A stretch of DNA of 64,000 nucleotides from Rattus norvegicus (GCF_036323735.1 NC_086026.1:88681359-88745358), one strand, 5' to 3'. Numbered from the stretch's first letter, positions 8,458 through 20,419 are shown. Made by a program: numbers and translations. Notes: generated from the sequence alone by a model not told the origin.

Positions 8458-11400
8458 TATTCTTTCTTTTTTTTAAAAAGATTATTTCTATATATTAAGA
8501 AGGAACTTTCTGAACTGGAGACAAAGAAAACCACCTGATAATCTAACATCATAATCAGAAGAGAGAGTATTGGTTTTAGAATAAGTTTAATAAAAGGAAA
8601 TAAATTTAACTAGGAGTGATTACTACACTGAAAATGGTAAAATGTGGATAGATACTTTAACCTTCTTTTAAACTGAGAGCCTCTGATTTTAAATCTATGT
8701 GAGAATTCTTACAAAGATAGGGAGTAAACTGAAACATACCCAGAAATGGCTGGATACTCACCTGAAGAACTGTGGGCTTCTGATCTCCCAGGATGCCTTG
8801 TCATATCACAGTGCCCGGATCAGCAAGTAGCAACAAAGGTTAGCCCTGAGGAGGCCAAGCCTAAAGAGCACCTCCTTGTGGAAATGTCTCCTTTGTGGTT
8901 CTTAGTGTACATTTCTAAATTCTGAAAAATTCTGCCAAGTGATTATCAAAACTAGTAAAGCATATTTCTAGGTCTTCAAGAATTAAAACACAGTGGTCAT
9001 CAATACATCCCAATGCTACATTGATAACTCTATACGGTCTAGTATTATACCAGAGGTAAGCACAGGGAATGTAGATACTTTGCTTTTCTAATCAAAGTCA
9101 AGGCTGACTCGTCTCTCCTGGGTGTGAGAAGAACAGCAGGGACATCACTCTCTGATGGCTCAGGGTTGCTGCAGCTGTTGCTATGTTACCACTGAGTCCT
9201 TTTTCAATGCCCCAGAGGGGTTTGGTAGTGAGTCATGTCTGCAAAGAAGGTGCGTCACAGTATGCTTATAAATAGAGATGAAAAGAGTGGCTATGCCTTT
9301 GGAAGTCCTTATTATTGGCACATATTTAGGTAAGATCAAGTTTGTTAATTTGCACACTTGGAATAAAAATAGAATAGATAATTTTTTCTAAATATTGAGA
9401 ACATAAATGTATAAACAAAAGAAATCACAGGTTCAATATTCTTCTTTCAAGTGAAGCTTCTATCTTGGAAGGTATCTATTCCCTTTCTCTTCTTCCTACA
9501 GACTTCCAGGATTTCTACCAGAGTGAAGCCTCTGCTAAGAGGACATTAAGAAAAGGTCTGTGAGACACTTTGCAGCTATGCATCCAAGTAGCCAAGCCAC
9601 CTAAACAAAAGATAACCCCACAAAGAAACAAAATGTTTACTTACTAAGTAGAGATGGGTCCTTCCCAGCACCTAGGTAGTTCCAAAGATGTACAACAGAT
9701 ATGCCTTGGGCTATGAGGAGACCCTCCATTTATGTTTTTTCATGGTAATGCTTCTGGAAGCCCTGTCTCTAGAGCATCACTCCTGGACTCCACATCAGTA
9801 GCTGAGGAACTGTGCTTGTTCCTGCATTGGATCCTTTCAGAGGTTGGTGATTTTACTCTGCTCTCTTGATCTCCAAGAAGTTCTGGGTAAGCTTCAAGGG
9901 CATGCAGTGCAGTCTATTGTTGGGGCACTGCATGTTGTTCCTGGCTGCCTGCGTCTTGGCTCTGACTTGTCTTCTCTCTAGTATTTCTGGCCAGGGATAA
10001 TGTCAGGTGCTTGAGGAAAGGAGCAGTCGTCTTTTGGGAAATACTGTTTTTGCTGAGATGAGTAATGGCTGGGCTCTGCGTGTCCCTGTTAGCCATCTCC
10101 CAAGGTGGCATACTGCCTTGCTTTCTAAAAACTTCACTTCTCCACGTTGCAATAAAGCAGGAGTATTAAGGCCTCAATCACAAAGTGGTCCATGCCATAA
10201 ATCATCAGGACAAAGAGGACAGGCCTGTAGACATGGAGCCCACATTAGAGGGAGAGGGGTTGTCATATTGGGGATCATCATGGCTTGGATCCCCATGCTT
10301 ACTCTTCTCACTTTATGGTAAGGTAAAGGCTTGTGTCTTTCATCATAGTGATGGCCATGGTACCTACCCTAAAGCCCTCCATATATTTTCATGAGCAGAA
10401 GCTGTCTCTATCATGTGTTAAGATTACTGCCAGTTAGGGTTCATCGAAGTTAGGGCTTGAATAGTCCAAGTATCCTGCTCATTCTTGAATTCATTCAGGC
10501 TCTGAGAATTCCATATTTGGTCTTCAGTCAGAAGAGAGGCTTTCCCCAGCGAGTGAGCCCTGGGCCCAATGGATACTTTTTACAGTGTCTGGCTCTGTAA
10601 TGACTAGAGATAGAAGAATTGAAGATAATGTATAAGGAACATTCATCGTTATGAACTATATAGAATTCAGGATGTTCCCAGGAGTGTGCTGGTGAGGCCT
10701 CTGGAGTTAGCAGAGTCCTAGGGCAGATGATAGTCTAGCTAATGGGGTCACTGACAAACACTCTTGTCAGGCAATGGAGATTAGTGTAATGGATGCTTAG
10801 CTTTCTGCAGCACAATGCTAGCATCTTCAAACTCCCCCAGGGTTAGTCTTTCCTTAGGCATCACCACTGCATAACTGATGGGTCCAATCTCTTACAAGAC
10901 CTTCAGAAGTCTGCCTTCCACTCCCATCAAGCAGGTGTCCGATATGCACAACTTGGGAGGCATGAGCATTTAGAGGTAGCCGTTTTTCTTTGGCACCTCC
11001 CACTGCCTTCGTGCTTATAGCCACTCTGTAGATACTTAGGGGCCAGCCACCTCCTTCTCCCCTCCATAGTCTAATGCACCTTTGCCAGTTCCACCACTTC
11101 CATTGCTCATTTGTGGCTGCCTCTGCTCCTGCCACACACTCCACTTTCTCTGGAATGGGACATTTTTCTTCTTCTTCTTTTTTTAATGTTAGTCTTCTTG
11201 TATGCTTTGGATGCAGTCCGTTTGTCTCAAAAAACTGTTCAGAGTGGCTAAATTACCCATAACAGCTGAAATTTCCATTTTGATTTGCCAGAAATTAGTA
11301 GGGTGTGTTTTCCAACAAAGCAAAAGCTCCTAGAATAAAAATTAAAACCTTCAATAAAAAGTTACATTCATCACATGAAAAAGAGACACAACATAGTTGC

Positions 11401-11852
11401 ATGAGATTCCATTTTTCACTGATTTTTTTTTCTTCTTTGTCATAACATGTCACATTAAAATGATACTCTGGGGAGAAGAGCCAACCTCTGAAGTATGTTG
11501 TGATACAAACCAATAACTGTTGTGTACCATCTGAGGGCTACCCCTGGTCCAAGACTTTGAAAATTTAAGCACCTCTTTCCTAACTTCAGAGCAAGCTAGA
11601 TGGAATCTGTCACAGAGAAGCCCATAAAAGGTTATGAAAGTCAGTACCCTAGGAGCTGTGTCTGGGATGCAAACGGCTGTCATCATCGGACAGCGAGGGA
11701 AGAAAGCACCTGTGCCTTGAGATGCATGCTCACACAAGCTGCCCCTCTTCTTAGCCTCAGGAGTTTAGATGGAAAGTTTAAAGTTGTTGGAAAAGAATTT
11801 CATGGCACTTGGTCCCAGGCAGCTTGCCTCTTTTATTGTCAAATGTGCTATT
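8458..11852. other. Low-repeat spacer between L1-A and L1-B
   Basis: This is about 3.4 kb of mixed-composition sequence in which I recognise no interspersed repeat and no long ORF (the longest is about 100 codons). Three sequences stand out and are listed as findings: a TATA-like box with a short exon-like pair at 9266-9555, and a leader-like short ORF with a splice donor at 10280-10319. I can support nothing else in it. Confidence 0.6.
9267..9275 (+). promoter_or_regulatory. TATA-like box, possible promoter
   Basis: TATAAATAG is preceded by an AP-1-like TGAGTCA (about 9230) and a CRE-like GCGTCAC (about 9252). This is a plausible RNA polymerase II core promoter layout by motif only; such matches also occur by chance in 3 kb. 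Confidence 0.3.
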
Positions 11853-11863
11853 GAAAAGTCTAG
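11853..11863 (+). repeat. Left TSD of L1-B
   Basis: GAAAAGTCTAG is repeated exactly at 18262-18272, immediately after the L1-B poly(A) tail. The preceding TT gives an endonuclease-like site (TT/GAAAA). Confidence 0.93.
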
Positions 11864-12581
11864 GCAGCAGCTCTCTGCTCCCAGACCCGGTGAGAGAGAG
11901 ACCCAACCGCCTGGTCAGGTGGGCACTCCTGAGGCTGCAGAGCGGAAGAGACCACCAACACTGCTCACCCCTGCCCACATCCCTGGCCCAAGAGGAAACT
12001 GTATAAGGCCTGTGGGCTCCCGTGGGGGAGGGCCCAGGAGCGGCAGGACACCTGCCTGAGACACCGCCGGAACCTGAAAGAAACAGACCGGATAAACAGT
12101 TCTCTGCACCCAAATACCATGGGAGGGAGAGCTAAACCTTCAGAGAGGCAGACAAGCCTGGGAAACCAGAAGAGACTGCTCCCTGCACGCACATCTCGGA
12201 CGCCAGAGGAAAAAGCCAAAGACCATCTGGAACCCTGGTGCACTGAAGCTCCCGGAAGGGGCAGCACAGGTCTTCCTGGTTGCTGCCGCTGCAGAGAGCC
12301 CCTGGGCAGCACCCCACGAGCGAACCTGAGCCTCGGGACCACAGGTAAGACCAAATTTTCTGCTGCAAGAAAGCTGCCTGGTGAACTCAAGACACAGGCC
12401 CAAAGGAACAGCTGAAGACCTGTAGAGAGGAAAAACTACACGCCCGAAAGCAGAACACTCTGTCCCCATAACTGACTGAAAGAGAGGAAAACAGGTCTAC
12501 AGCACTCCTGACACACAGGCTTATAGGACAGTCTAGCCACTGTCAGAAATAGCAGAACAAAGTAACACTAGAGATAATCTG
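11864..12581 (+). promoter_or_regulatory. L1-B 5' UTR (internal promoter)
   Basis: 718 bp of CpG-rich sequence is colinear with the other two young 5' UTRs. It starts inside a monomer, at the motif GCAGCAGCTCTCTGC, which L1-C has at about 33444. It should contain the internal RNA polymerase II promoter by family knowledge. ORF1 begins at the ATG at 12582. Confidence 0.8.
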
Positions 12582-13655
12582 ATGGCGAGAGGCAAGCGCA
12601 GGAACCCAAGCAACAGAAACCAAGACTACATGCCATCATCAGAGCCCAATTCTCCCACCAAAACAAACATGGAATATCCAAACACACCAGAAAAGCAAGA
12701 TCTAGTTTCAAAATCATATTTGATCATGATGCTGGAGGACTTCAAGAAAGACATGAACACACTTAGGGAAGCACAGGACAACATTAATAAACAAGTAAAA
12801 GCCTACAGAGAGGAATTGCAAAAATCCCTGAGAGAATTCCAGGAAAACACAATCAAACAGTTGAAGGAACTAAAAATGGAAATAGAAGCAATCAAGAAAG
12901 AACACATGGAAACAACCCTGGATATAGAAAACCAAAAGAAGAGACAAGGAGCTGTAGATACAAGCTTCACCAACAGAATACAAGAGATGGAAGAGAGAAT
13001 CTCAGGAGCAGAAGATTCCATAGAAATCATTGACTCAACTGTCAAAGATAATGTAAAGCAGAAAAAGCTACTGGTCCAAAACATACAGGAAATCCAGGAC
13101 TCAATGAGAAGATCAAACCTAAGGATAATAGGTATAGAAGAGAGTGAAGACTACCAGCTCAAAGGACCAGTAAATATCTTCAACAAAATCATAGAAGAAA
13201 CCTTCCCTAATCTACAAAAAGAGATACCCATAGGCATACAAGAAGCCTACAGAACTCCAAATAGATTGGACCAGAAAAGAAACACCTCCCGTCACATAAT
13301 TGTCAAAACACCAAACGCACAAAATAAAGAAAGAATATTAAAAGCAGTAAGGGAAAAAGGTCAAGTAACATATAAAGGCAGACCTATCAGAATCACACCA
13401 GACTTCTCGCCAGAAACTATGAAGGCCAGAAGATCCTGGACTGATGTCATACAGACCCTAAGAGAACACAAATGCCAGCCCAGGTTACTGTATCCAGCAA
13501 AACTCTCAATTAACATTGATGGAGAAACCAAGATATTCCATGACAAAACCAAATTTACACAATATCTTTCTACAAATCCAGCACTACAAAGGATAATAAA
13601 TGGTAAAGCCCAACATAAGGAGGCAAGCTATACCCTAGAAGAAGCAAGAAACTAA
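12582..13655 (+). CDS. L1 ORF1p (357 aa, intact)
   Basis: This is an intact ORF1 with the same architecture as the L1-A copy: basic N-terminus, coiled coil (about 46-175), RRM beginning at NLRIIGIEE (about 179) and a C-terminal domain ending LEEARN. It forms an RNA-binding trimer in L1 ribonucleoprotein. Differences from L1-A include S79L, K84R, R160Q, N207T, K212Q and D218G. The ORF2 start is 59 bp downstream. Because ORF1 is open while ORF2 is broken, this locus could at most supply ORF1p. Confidence 0.95.
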   Translation: MARGKRRNPSNRNQDYMPSSEPNSPTKTNMEYPNTPEKQDLVSKSYLIMMLEDFKKDMNTLREAQDNINKQVKAYREELQKSLREFQENTIKQLKELKMEIEAIKKEHMETTLDIENQKKRQGAVDTSFTNRIQEMEERISGAEDSIEIIDSTVKDNVKQKKLLVQNIQEIQDSMRRSNLRIIGIEESEDYQLKGPVNIFNKIIEETFPNLQKEIPIGIQEAYRTPNRLDQKRNTSRHIIVKTPNAQNKERILKAVREKGQVTYKGRPIRITPDFSPETMKARRSWTDVIQTLREHKCQPRLLYPAKLSINIDGETKIFHDKTKFTQYLSTNPALQRIINGKAQHKEASYTLEEARN

Positions 13656-13714
13656 TCGTCTTGGCAACAAAACAAAGAGAATGAAAGCACACAAACATAA
13701 CCTCACATCCAAAT

Positions 13715-16700
13715 ATGACTATAACAGGAAGCAATAATCACTATTCCTTAATATCTCTCAATATCAATGGCCTCAACTCCCCAATAAAAAGACATAGATT
13801 AACAAACTGGATACGCAACGGGGACCCTGCATTCTGCTGCCTACAGGAAACACACCTCAGAGACAAAGACAGACACTACCTCAGAGTGAAAGGCTGGAAA
13901 ACAACTTTCCAAGCAAATGGTCAGAAGAAGCAAGCTGGAGTAGCCATTCTAATATCAAATAAAATCAATTTCCAACTAAAAGTCATCAAAAAAGATAAGG
14001 AAGGACACTTCATATTCATCAAAGGAAAAATCAACCAAGATGAACTCTCAATCCTAAATATCTATGCCCCAAATACAAGGGCACCTACATACGTAAAAGA
14101 AACCTTACTAAAGCTCAAAACACACATTGCACCTCACACAATAATAGTGGGAGATTTCACCACCCCACTCTCATCAATGGACAGATCATGGAAACAGAAA
14201 TTAAACAGTGATGTCGACAGACTAAGAGAAGTCATGAGCCAAATGGACTTAACGGATATTTATAGAACATTCTATCCTAAAGCAAGAGGATATACCTTCT
14301 TCTCAGCTCCTCATGGTACTTTCTCCAAAATTGACCATATAATTGGTCAAAAAATGGGCCTCAACAGGTACAGAAAGATAGAAATAATCCCATGCGTGCT
14401 ATCGGACCACCACGGCCTAAAACTGGTCTTCAATAACAATAAGGGAAGAATGCCCACATATACGTGGAAATTGAACAATGCTCTACTCAATGATAACCTG
14501 GTCAAGGAAGAAATAAAGAAAGAAATTAAAAACTTTTTAGAATTTAATGAAAATGAAGATACAACATACTCAAACTTATGGGACACAATGAAAGCTGTGC
14601 TAAGAGGAAAACTCATAGCGCTGAGTGCCTGCAGAAAGAAACAGGAAAGAGCATATGTCAGCAGCTTGACAGCACACCTAAAAGCTCTAGAACAAAAAGA
14701 AGCAAATACACCCAGGAGGAGCAGAAGGCAGGAAATAATCAAACTCAGAGCTGAAATCAACCAAGTAGAAACAAAAAGGACCATAGAAAGAATCAACAGA
14801 ACCAAAAGTTGGTTCTTTGAGAAAATCAACAAGATAGATAAACCCTTAGCCAGACTAACGAGAGGACACAGAGAGTGTGTCCAAATTAACAAAATCAGAA
14901 ATGAAAAGGGAGACATAACTACAGATTCAGAGGAAATTCAAAAAATCATCAGATCTTACTATAAAAACCTATATTCAACAAAACTTGAAAATCTTCAGGA
15001 AATGGACAATTTCCTAGACAGATACCAGGTATCGAAGTTAAATCAGGAACAGATAAACCAGTTAAACAACCCCATAACTCCTAAGGAAATAGAAGCAGTC
15101 ATTAAAGGTCTCCCAACCAAAAAGAGCCCAGGTCCAGACGGGTTTAGTGCAGAATTCTATCAAACCTTCATAGAAGACCTCATACCAATATTATCCAAAC
15201 TATTCCACAAAATTGAAACAGATGGAGCACTCCCGAATTCCTTCTACGAAGCCACAATTACTCTTATACCTAAACCACACAAAGACACAACAAAGAAAGA
15301 GAACTTCAGACCAATTTCCCTTATGCATATTGACGCAAAAATACTCAATAAAATTCTGGCAAACCGAATTCAAGAGCACATCAAAACAATCATCCACCAT
15401 CATCAAGTAGGCTTCATCCCAGACATGCAGGGATGGTTTAATATACGGAAAACCATCAATGTGATCCATTATATAAACAAACTGAAAGAACAGAATCACA
15501 TGATCATTTCATTAGATGCTGAGAAAGCATTTGACAAAATTCAACACCCCTTCATGATAAAAGTCCTGGAAAGAATAGGTATTCAAGGCCCATACCTAAA
15601 CATAGTAAAAGCCATATACAGCAAACCAGTTGCTAACATTAAACTAAATGGAGAGAAACTTGAAGCAATCCCAGTAAAATCAGGGACTAGACAAGACTGC
15701 CCACTCTCTCCCTACTTATTCAATATAGTTCTTGAAGTTCTAGCCAGAGCAATCAGACAACAAAAGGAGATCAAGGGGATACAGATCGGAAAAGAAGAGG
15801 TCAAAATATCACTATTTGCAGATGACATGATAGTATATTTAAGTGATCCCAAAAGTTCCACCAGAGAACTACTAAAGCTGATAAACAACTTCAGCAAAGT
15901 GGCTGGGTATAAAATTAACTCAAATAAATCAGTTGCCTTCCTCTATACAAAAGAGAAACAAGCCGAGAAAGAAATTAGGGAAACGACACCCTTCATAATA
16001 GACCCAAATAATATAAAGTACCTCGGTGTGACTTTAACCAAGCAAGTAAAAGATCTGTACAATAAGAACTTCAAGACACTGAGGAAAGAAATTGAAGAAG
16101 ACCTCAGAAGATGGAAAGATCTCCCATGCTCATGGATTGGCAGGATTAATATAGTAAAAATGGCCATTTTACCAAAGCGATCTACAGATTCAATGCAATC
16201 CCCATCAAAATACCAATCCAATTCTTCAAAGAGTTAGACAGAACAATTTGCAAATTCATCTGGAATAAGAAAAAACCCAGGATAGCTAAAGCTATCCTCA
16301 ACAATAAAAGGACTTCAGGGGGAATCACTATCCCTGAACTCAAGCAGTATTACAGAGCAATAGTGATAAAAACTGCATGGTATTGGTACAGAGACAGACA
16401 GATAGACCAATGGAATAGAATTGAAGACCCAGAAATGAACCCACACACCTATGGTCACTTGATTTTTGACAAAGGAGCCAAAACCATCCAATGGAAAAAA
16501 GATAGCATTTTCAGCAAATGGTGCTGGTTCAACTGGAGGGCAACATGTAGAAGAATGCAGATCGATCCATGCTTATCACCCTGTACAAAGCTTAAGTCCA
16601 AGTGGATCAAGGACCTCCACATCAAACCAGACACACTCAAACTAATAGAAGAAAAACTAGGGAAGCATCTGGAACACATGGGCACTGGAAAAAATTTCCT

Positions 16701-17540
16701 GAACAAAACACCAATGGCTCATGCTCTAAGATCAAGAATCGACAAATGGGATCTCATAAAACTGCAAAGCTTCTGTAAGGCAAAGGACACTGTGGTTAGG
16801 ACAAAACGGCAACCAACAGATTGGGAAAAGATCTTTACCAATCCTACAACAGATAGAGGCCTTATATCCAAAATATACAAAGAACTCAAGGAGTTAGACC
16901 GCAGAGAAACAAACAACCCTATTAAAAATGGGGTTCAGAGCTAAACAAAGAATTCACAGCTGAGGAATGCCGAATGGCTGAGAAACACCTAAAGAAATGT
17001 TCAACATCTTTAGTCATAAGGGAAATGCAAATCAAAACAACCCTGAGATTTCACCTCACACCAGTGCGATTGGCTAAGATCAAAAACTCAGGTGACAGCA
17101 GATGCTGGCGAGGATGTGGAGAAAGAGGAACACTCCTCCATTGTTGGTGGGATTGCAGACTGGTAAAACCATTCTGGAAATCAGTCTGGAGGTTCCTCAG
17201 AAAATTGGACATTGAACTGCCTGAGGATCCAGCTATACCTCTCTTGGGCATATACCCAAAAGATGCCTCAACATATAAAAGAGACACGTGCTCCACTATG
17301 TTCATCGCAGCCTTATTTATAGTAGCCAGAAAATGGAAAGAACCCAGATGCCCTTCAACAGAGGAATGGATACAGAAAATGTGGTACATCTACACAATGG
17401 AATATTACTCAGCTATCAAAAACAACGAGTTTATGAAATTCCTAGGCAAATGGTTGGAACTGGAAAATATCATCCTGAGTGAGCTAACCCAATCACAGAA
17501 AGACATACATGGTATGCACTCATTGATAAGTGGCTATTAG
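13715..17540 (+). pseudogene. L1 ORF2p, broken by two 1-bp deletions
   Basis: The first 834 or so codons are in frame and cover the endonuclease (N16, E45, Y117, D147; Thr instead of Asn at 149, codon 14159-14161) and reverse transcriptase (SLDAEKAF; FADD box). The frame is then lost where an A4 tract is A3 (about 16174-16176), giving a stop at 16237. Coding resumes in another frame to 16944. A second loss (A5 instead of A6 at 16924-16928) moves the zinc-knuckle C-terminus to a third segment ending at 17540. RT motif GTRQGCPLSP reads GTRQDCPLSP here. A truncated product could retain the EN and RT domains but would lack the C-terminal domain. The first frameshift is identical in L1-G (63298). 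Confidence 0.95.
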
Positions 17541-18249
17541 CCCAAATGCTTGAATTACCCTAGATCCCTAGAACAAACGAAACTCAAGATGGATGATCAA
17601 AATGTAAATGCTTCACTCCTTCTTTAAATGAGGAAAAAGAATACCCTTGGCAGGGAAGGGAGAGGCAAAGATTAAAACAGAGACTGAAGGAACACCCATT
17701 CAGAGCCTGCCCCACATGTGGCCCATACATATACAGCCACCCAATTGGACAAGATGGATGAAGCAAAGAAGTGCAGACCGACAGGAGCCGGATGTAGATC
17801 GCTCCTGAGAGACACAGCCAGAATACAGCAAATACAGAGGCGAATGCCAGCAGCAAACCACTGAACTGAGAATAGGTCCCCTATTGAAGGAATCAGAGAA
17901 AGAACTGGAAGAGCTTGAAGGGGCTCGAGACCCCAAAAGTACAACAATGCCAAGCAACCAGAGCTTCCAGGGACTAAGCCACTACCTAAAGACTATACAT
18001 GGACTGACCCTGGACTCTGACCCCGTAGGTAGCAATGAATATCCTAGTAAGAGCACCAGTGGAAGGGGAAGCCCTGGGTCCTGCTAAGACTGAACCCCCA
18101 GTGAACTAGTCTATGGGGGGAGCGCGGCAATGGGGGGAGGGTTGGAAGGGGAACACCCATAAGGAAGGGGAGGGGGGAGGTGGATGTTTGCCCGGAAACC
18201 GGGAAAGGGAATAACACTCGAAATGTATATAAGAAATACTCAAGTTAAT
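17541..18249 (+). other. L1-B 3' UTR with G-rich tract and AATAAA
   Basis: This is non-coding L1 3' UTR. Several GGGG runs at 18113-18180 form the conserved polypurine tract. AATAAA lies at 18247-18252 and runs into the tail. Confidence 0.85.
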
Positions 18250-18261
18250 AAAAAAAAGAAA

Positions 18262-18272
18262 GAAAAGTCTAG
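18262..18272 (+). repeat. Right TSD of L1-B
   Basis: GAAAAGTCTAG is identical to 11853-11863. Confidence 0.93.
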
Positions 18273-18477
18273 AGTGCCTAATATTTTAAGCTGCCAAAAT
18301 TTTAAAATTACTTCTAGCTTTTGATAAGGATGAAGTCTTAACACTGTTAATAATTATGCTAAGGTAACATACATAAAGTTGCCATCTAAAAAGCACAGAA
18401 TAGGATGCTCACATATGCTTGAAAAAAATTGCAGGGGCACTTTGTTTTACATCCTGATCGAATGCTCAACATGGATG

Positions 18478-18930
18478 TGTTGGTTAATCTTGGCTATCAA
18501 CCTGACTGGATCCTGAATTGACTAAGAGACGTACTGATGGAGAGACCTGTGAAGAATTTTCTTGATTAGGCTAACTGAAGTGAACGTAGACAGCACCTTC
18601 CAATGGCAGACAGGATTAAGGGGGTCAAAGGAAAAGCTTTTCTTGTCTTTCACTTGTTTGCAATCACAACTTTGTGAGTTCACTTTCCCTGTTTTCTGTT
18701 GTTGTTGCTGCTGCTGTATTTCTACACCAATATCATAACACAGCTTCTTTACCCTGCCCATGTGGACCAAAAACTACTGACTCTTCAGAAATCCTGTAGA
18801 CCTCCAGTACCACACTGGGACTACCGAGACTTCCAGCTTCATGTACTGGCAGCTACTGAGTTCTTAGCTTTTCCAGTGTGAAGAGAGTATTGCTGGACTA
18901 TCAAGACTATTCCACACAAGTCACTTGTAT
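18478..18930 (+). repeat. Rodent dispersed repeat, family not assigned
   Basis: Phrases such as 'ggctatcaacctgactggat' and 'ttcttgattaggctaactga' recur in rodent genomes as an interspersed repeat. I cannot name the family. There is no coding content. Confidence 0.4.
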
Positions 18931-18991
18931 GAGTCATGGTTTTCTAGGAGAATAAAATCAATGGGATGTATATCCAAATATGTCTATGTCT

Positions 18992-19024
18992 CATTCATTC
19001 ATTCATTCATTCATTCATTCATTC
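18992..19024. repeat. (ATTC)n microsatellite
   Basis: About 8 units of the tetranucleotide are visible directly. Confidence 0.95.
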
Positions 19025-19155
19025 TCTCCTTCTGTCATCAATTACCTATCTATTTTTCTATTATATATCTATCTATAATAGGCTTCCAATGTGGACCAAA
19101 TCAGAAATTATGTAGGCCACCTCTAGGTCTGTATCCTAATCCTGTAGGTCTCTTA

Positions 19156-19159
19156 TCTG

Positions 19160-19217
<58 letters not shown>

Positions 19218-19218
19218 A
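19156..19218. repeat. (TATC)n microsatellite
   Basis: About 15 tandem tetranucleotide units, with more scattered partial units to about 19330. Confidence 0.97.
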
Positions 19219-19339
19219 TTTATCACATATCTATGCAGTTATCTATTATAGATCTATCATTTATTTATCATTTATCACATATCTATATCTATCAATATCT
19301 ACATCTATCATCATTTATCTATTTATCAGATTTATTAAG

Positions 19340-19800
19340 TCAGCTTTAAAACAATAACAACATAATCACACTGAGAGTTGAGAACCCAGTAGTTACTTGA
19401 GGCTTGGTACCTCAGCAAAGCAGGCATACAGTGGCTATCTCTCAGCGAGGAGCAGCCCCAACAACCAGGAACTGCTAAGTCCACAAGGTTTGATGGCTCA
19501 GCAGTCCCATCTTGACACTGAAAGTCTGAAAGGTTCCCAAAGAGCCACTGATTTGGAATCCATGACAAAAGCTGGTTCTGATAGCAGGGAAGGAATTATA
19601 AGGAGCCACAGTATAGATGAACTCAGTTGCACGATGACGGTCAACTGAGCAAAAGTCAAGATGATCTTTCTGCCATGCCCTTTTTCATCTGAGCTACTAC
19701 CAGAAGGTGAGGCTAACAATTAGAATAGGCCCTCTCACATCAAGGCAATCAGGACAGTTAATCTGAGGATATCCTGTTTAGATGATTCTAATTTGTGGCA
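19340..19800. repeat. Probable rodent dispersed repeat, strongly decayed
   Basis: The block 'cccaacaaccaggaactgct' to 'ctgagctactaccagaaggtg' is reminiscent of a common rodent repeat. The family is not assigned and the boundaries are soft. Confidence 0.4.
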
Positions 19801-20066
19801 ACTTGACATTAAAAACAATCATAATAACAATCTAACAATTTCTTCTTTAATGTCCACTCATTCTGTGATATATTCTTCTGGAAAATACTTATTAATGCAA
19901 TACAGATAACTCTTTCAAAATATAGGCTTTTTCTGTATTTTCTAGACCTTTAGCTCTTGACCTGTAGTCTTTGCCTCAACTACTTAGTAGTTTAGCTGAG
20001 ATTAAAGTCATATATTACCTCTCTCACATCCGCAAAAGATAGAAATATTCTTTCAACTTTCTTTTC

Positions 20067-20276
20067 TGAGTGCTTCTACTTTTTTATTTTTGTTTTTTTC
20101 TTATTAACCAGTCCTGTTGTTTACATCACAAATGATATCCCCCTTTCCGGTAACCCCTCTACAATCCCCCATCCCGTCTGCCCTCTTCCCCCTCCACTTT
20201 GCCTCTTTGAGGGTGCTTCCCTGCCCACCTGCCCACTCCTGCCTCCCAATTCCAGCAGAATGAGTGCTTCTACTTT
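20067..20276 (-). mobile_element. 178-bp L1 3' tail with perfect 16-bp TSD
   Basis: TGAGTGCTTCTACTTT occurs at 20067-20082 and again at 20261-20276. Between them is a T-rich tail followed by a pyrimidine-rich L1 3' UTR piece (Lx-like, 'gggtgcttccctgcccacc'), read on the minus strand. It is a severely 5'-truncated target-primed insertion. Confidence 0.88.
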
Positions 20277-20419
20277 GAAGCCAAGAGAAGCCTAATTAAG
20301 AATTCATTAGAAAAATCAAAAGAAGTTAAGATTAGAAATATGGCTATCTGGTGCTAGGAAACTATACATCATGGGCAACAACTTGCTCCCTCTGTATATA
20401 TAATAAAAGAAGCCACATG

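Larger units (their letters stand above)
11864..18261 (+). mobile_element. L1-B: full-length rat L1 with perfect 11-bp TSD
   Basis: This is a complete sense-strand L1: 5' UTR, intact ORF1, a 59-bp spacer, ORF2 broken by two single-base deletions, a 3' UTR and an interrupted A-tail (18250-18261). The identical flanks GAAAAGTCTAG show insertion by target-primed reverse transcription. It is near-identical to L1-A in opposite orientation, so 2032-18261 forms an inverted repeat with arms of about 6.4 kb and a 3.4-kb spacer. L1-A and L1-B share residues not seen in L1-C or L1-E (Thr in the GDFT motif, the ARGYTFF and IGQKMGL segments), so they belong to one lineage or have exchanged sequence. Confidence 0.96.

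Noticed and set aside
7906..8538. 210-codon ORF antisense to the L1-A 5' UTR
   Set aside because: CpG- and GC-rich composition keeps frames open in this UTR in all copies; the predicted protein has no recognisable fold.
10007..10321. 104-codon ORF as a protein gene
   Set aside because: No homology or codon signal; only its last 13 codons (leader-like, with a donor) merit a low-interest note.
14347..14916. 189-codon ORF antisense to ORF2 (also at 5380-5949)
   Set aside because: It is the complement of the conserved ORF2 coding sequence and recurs with every L1 copy; no independent start context or domain.
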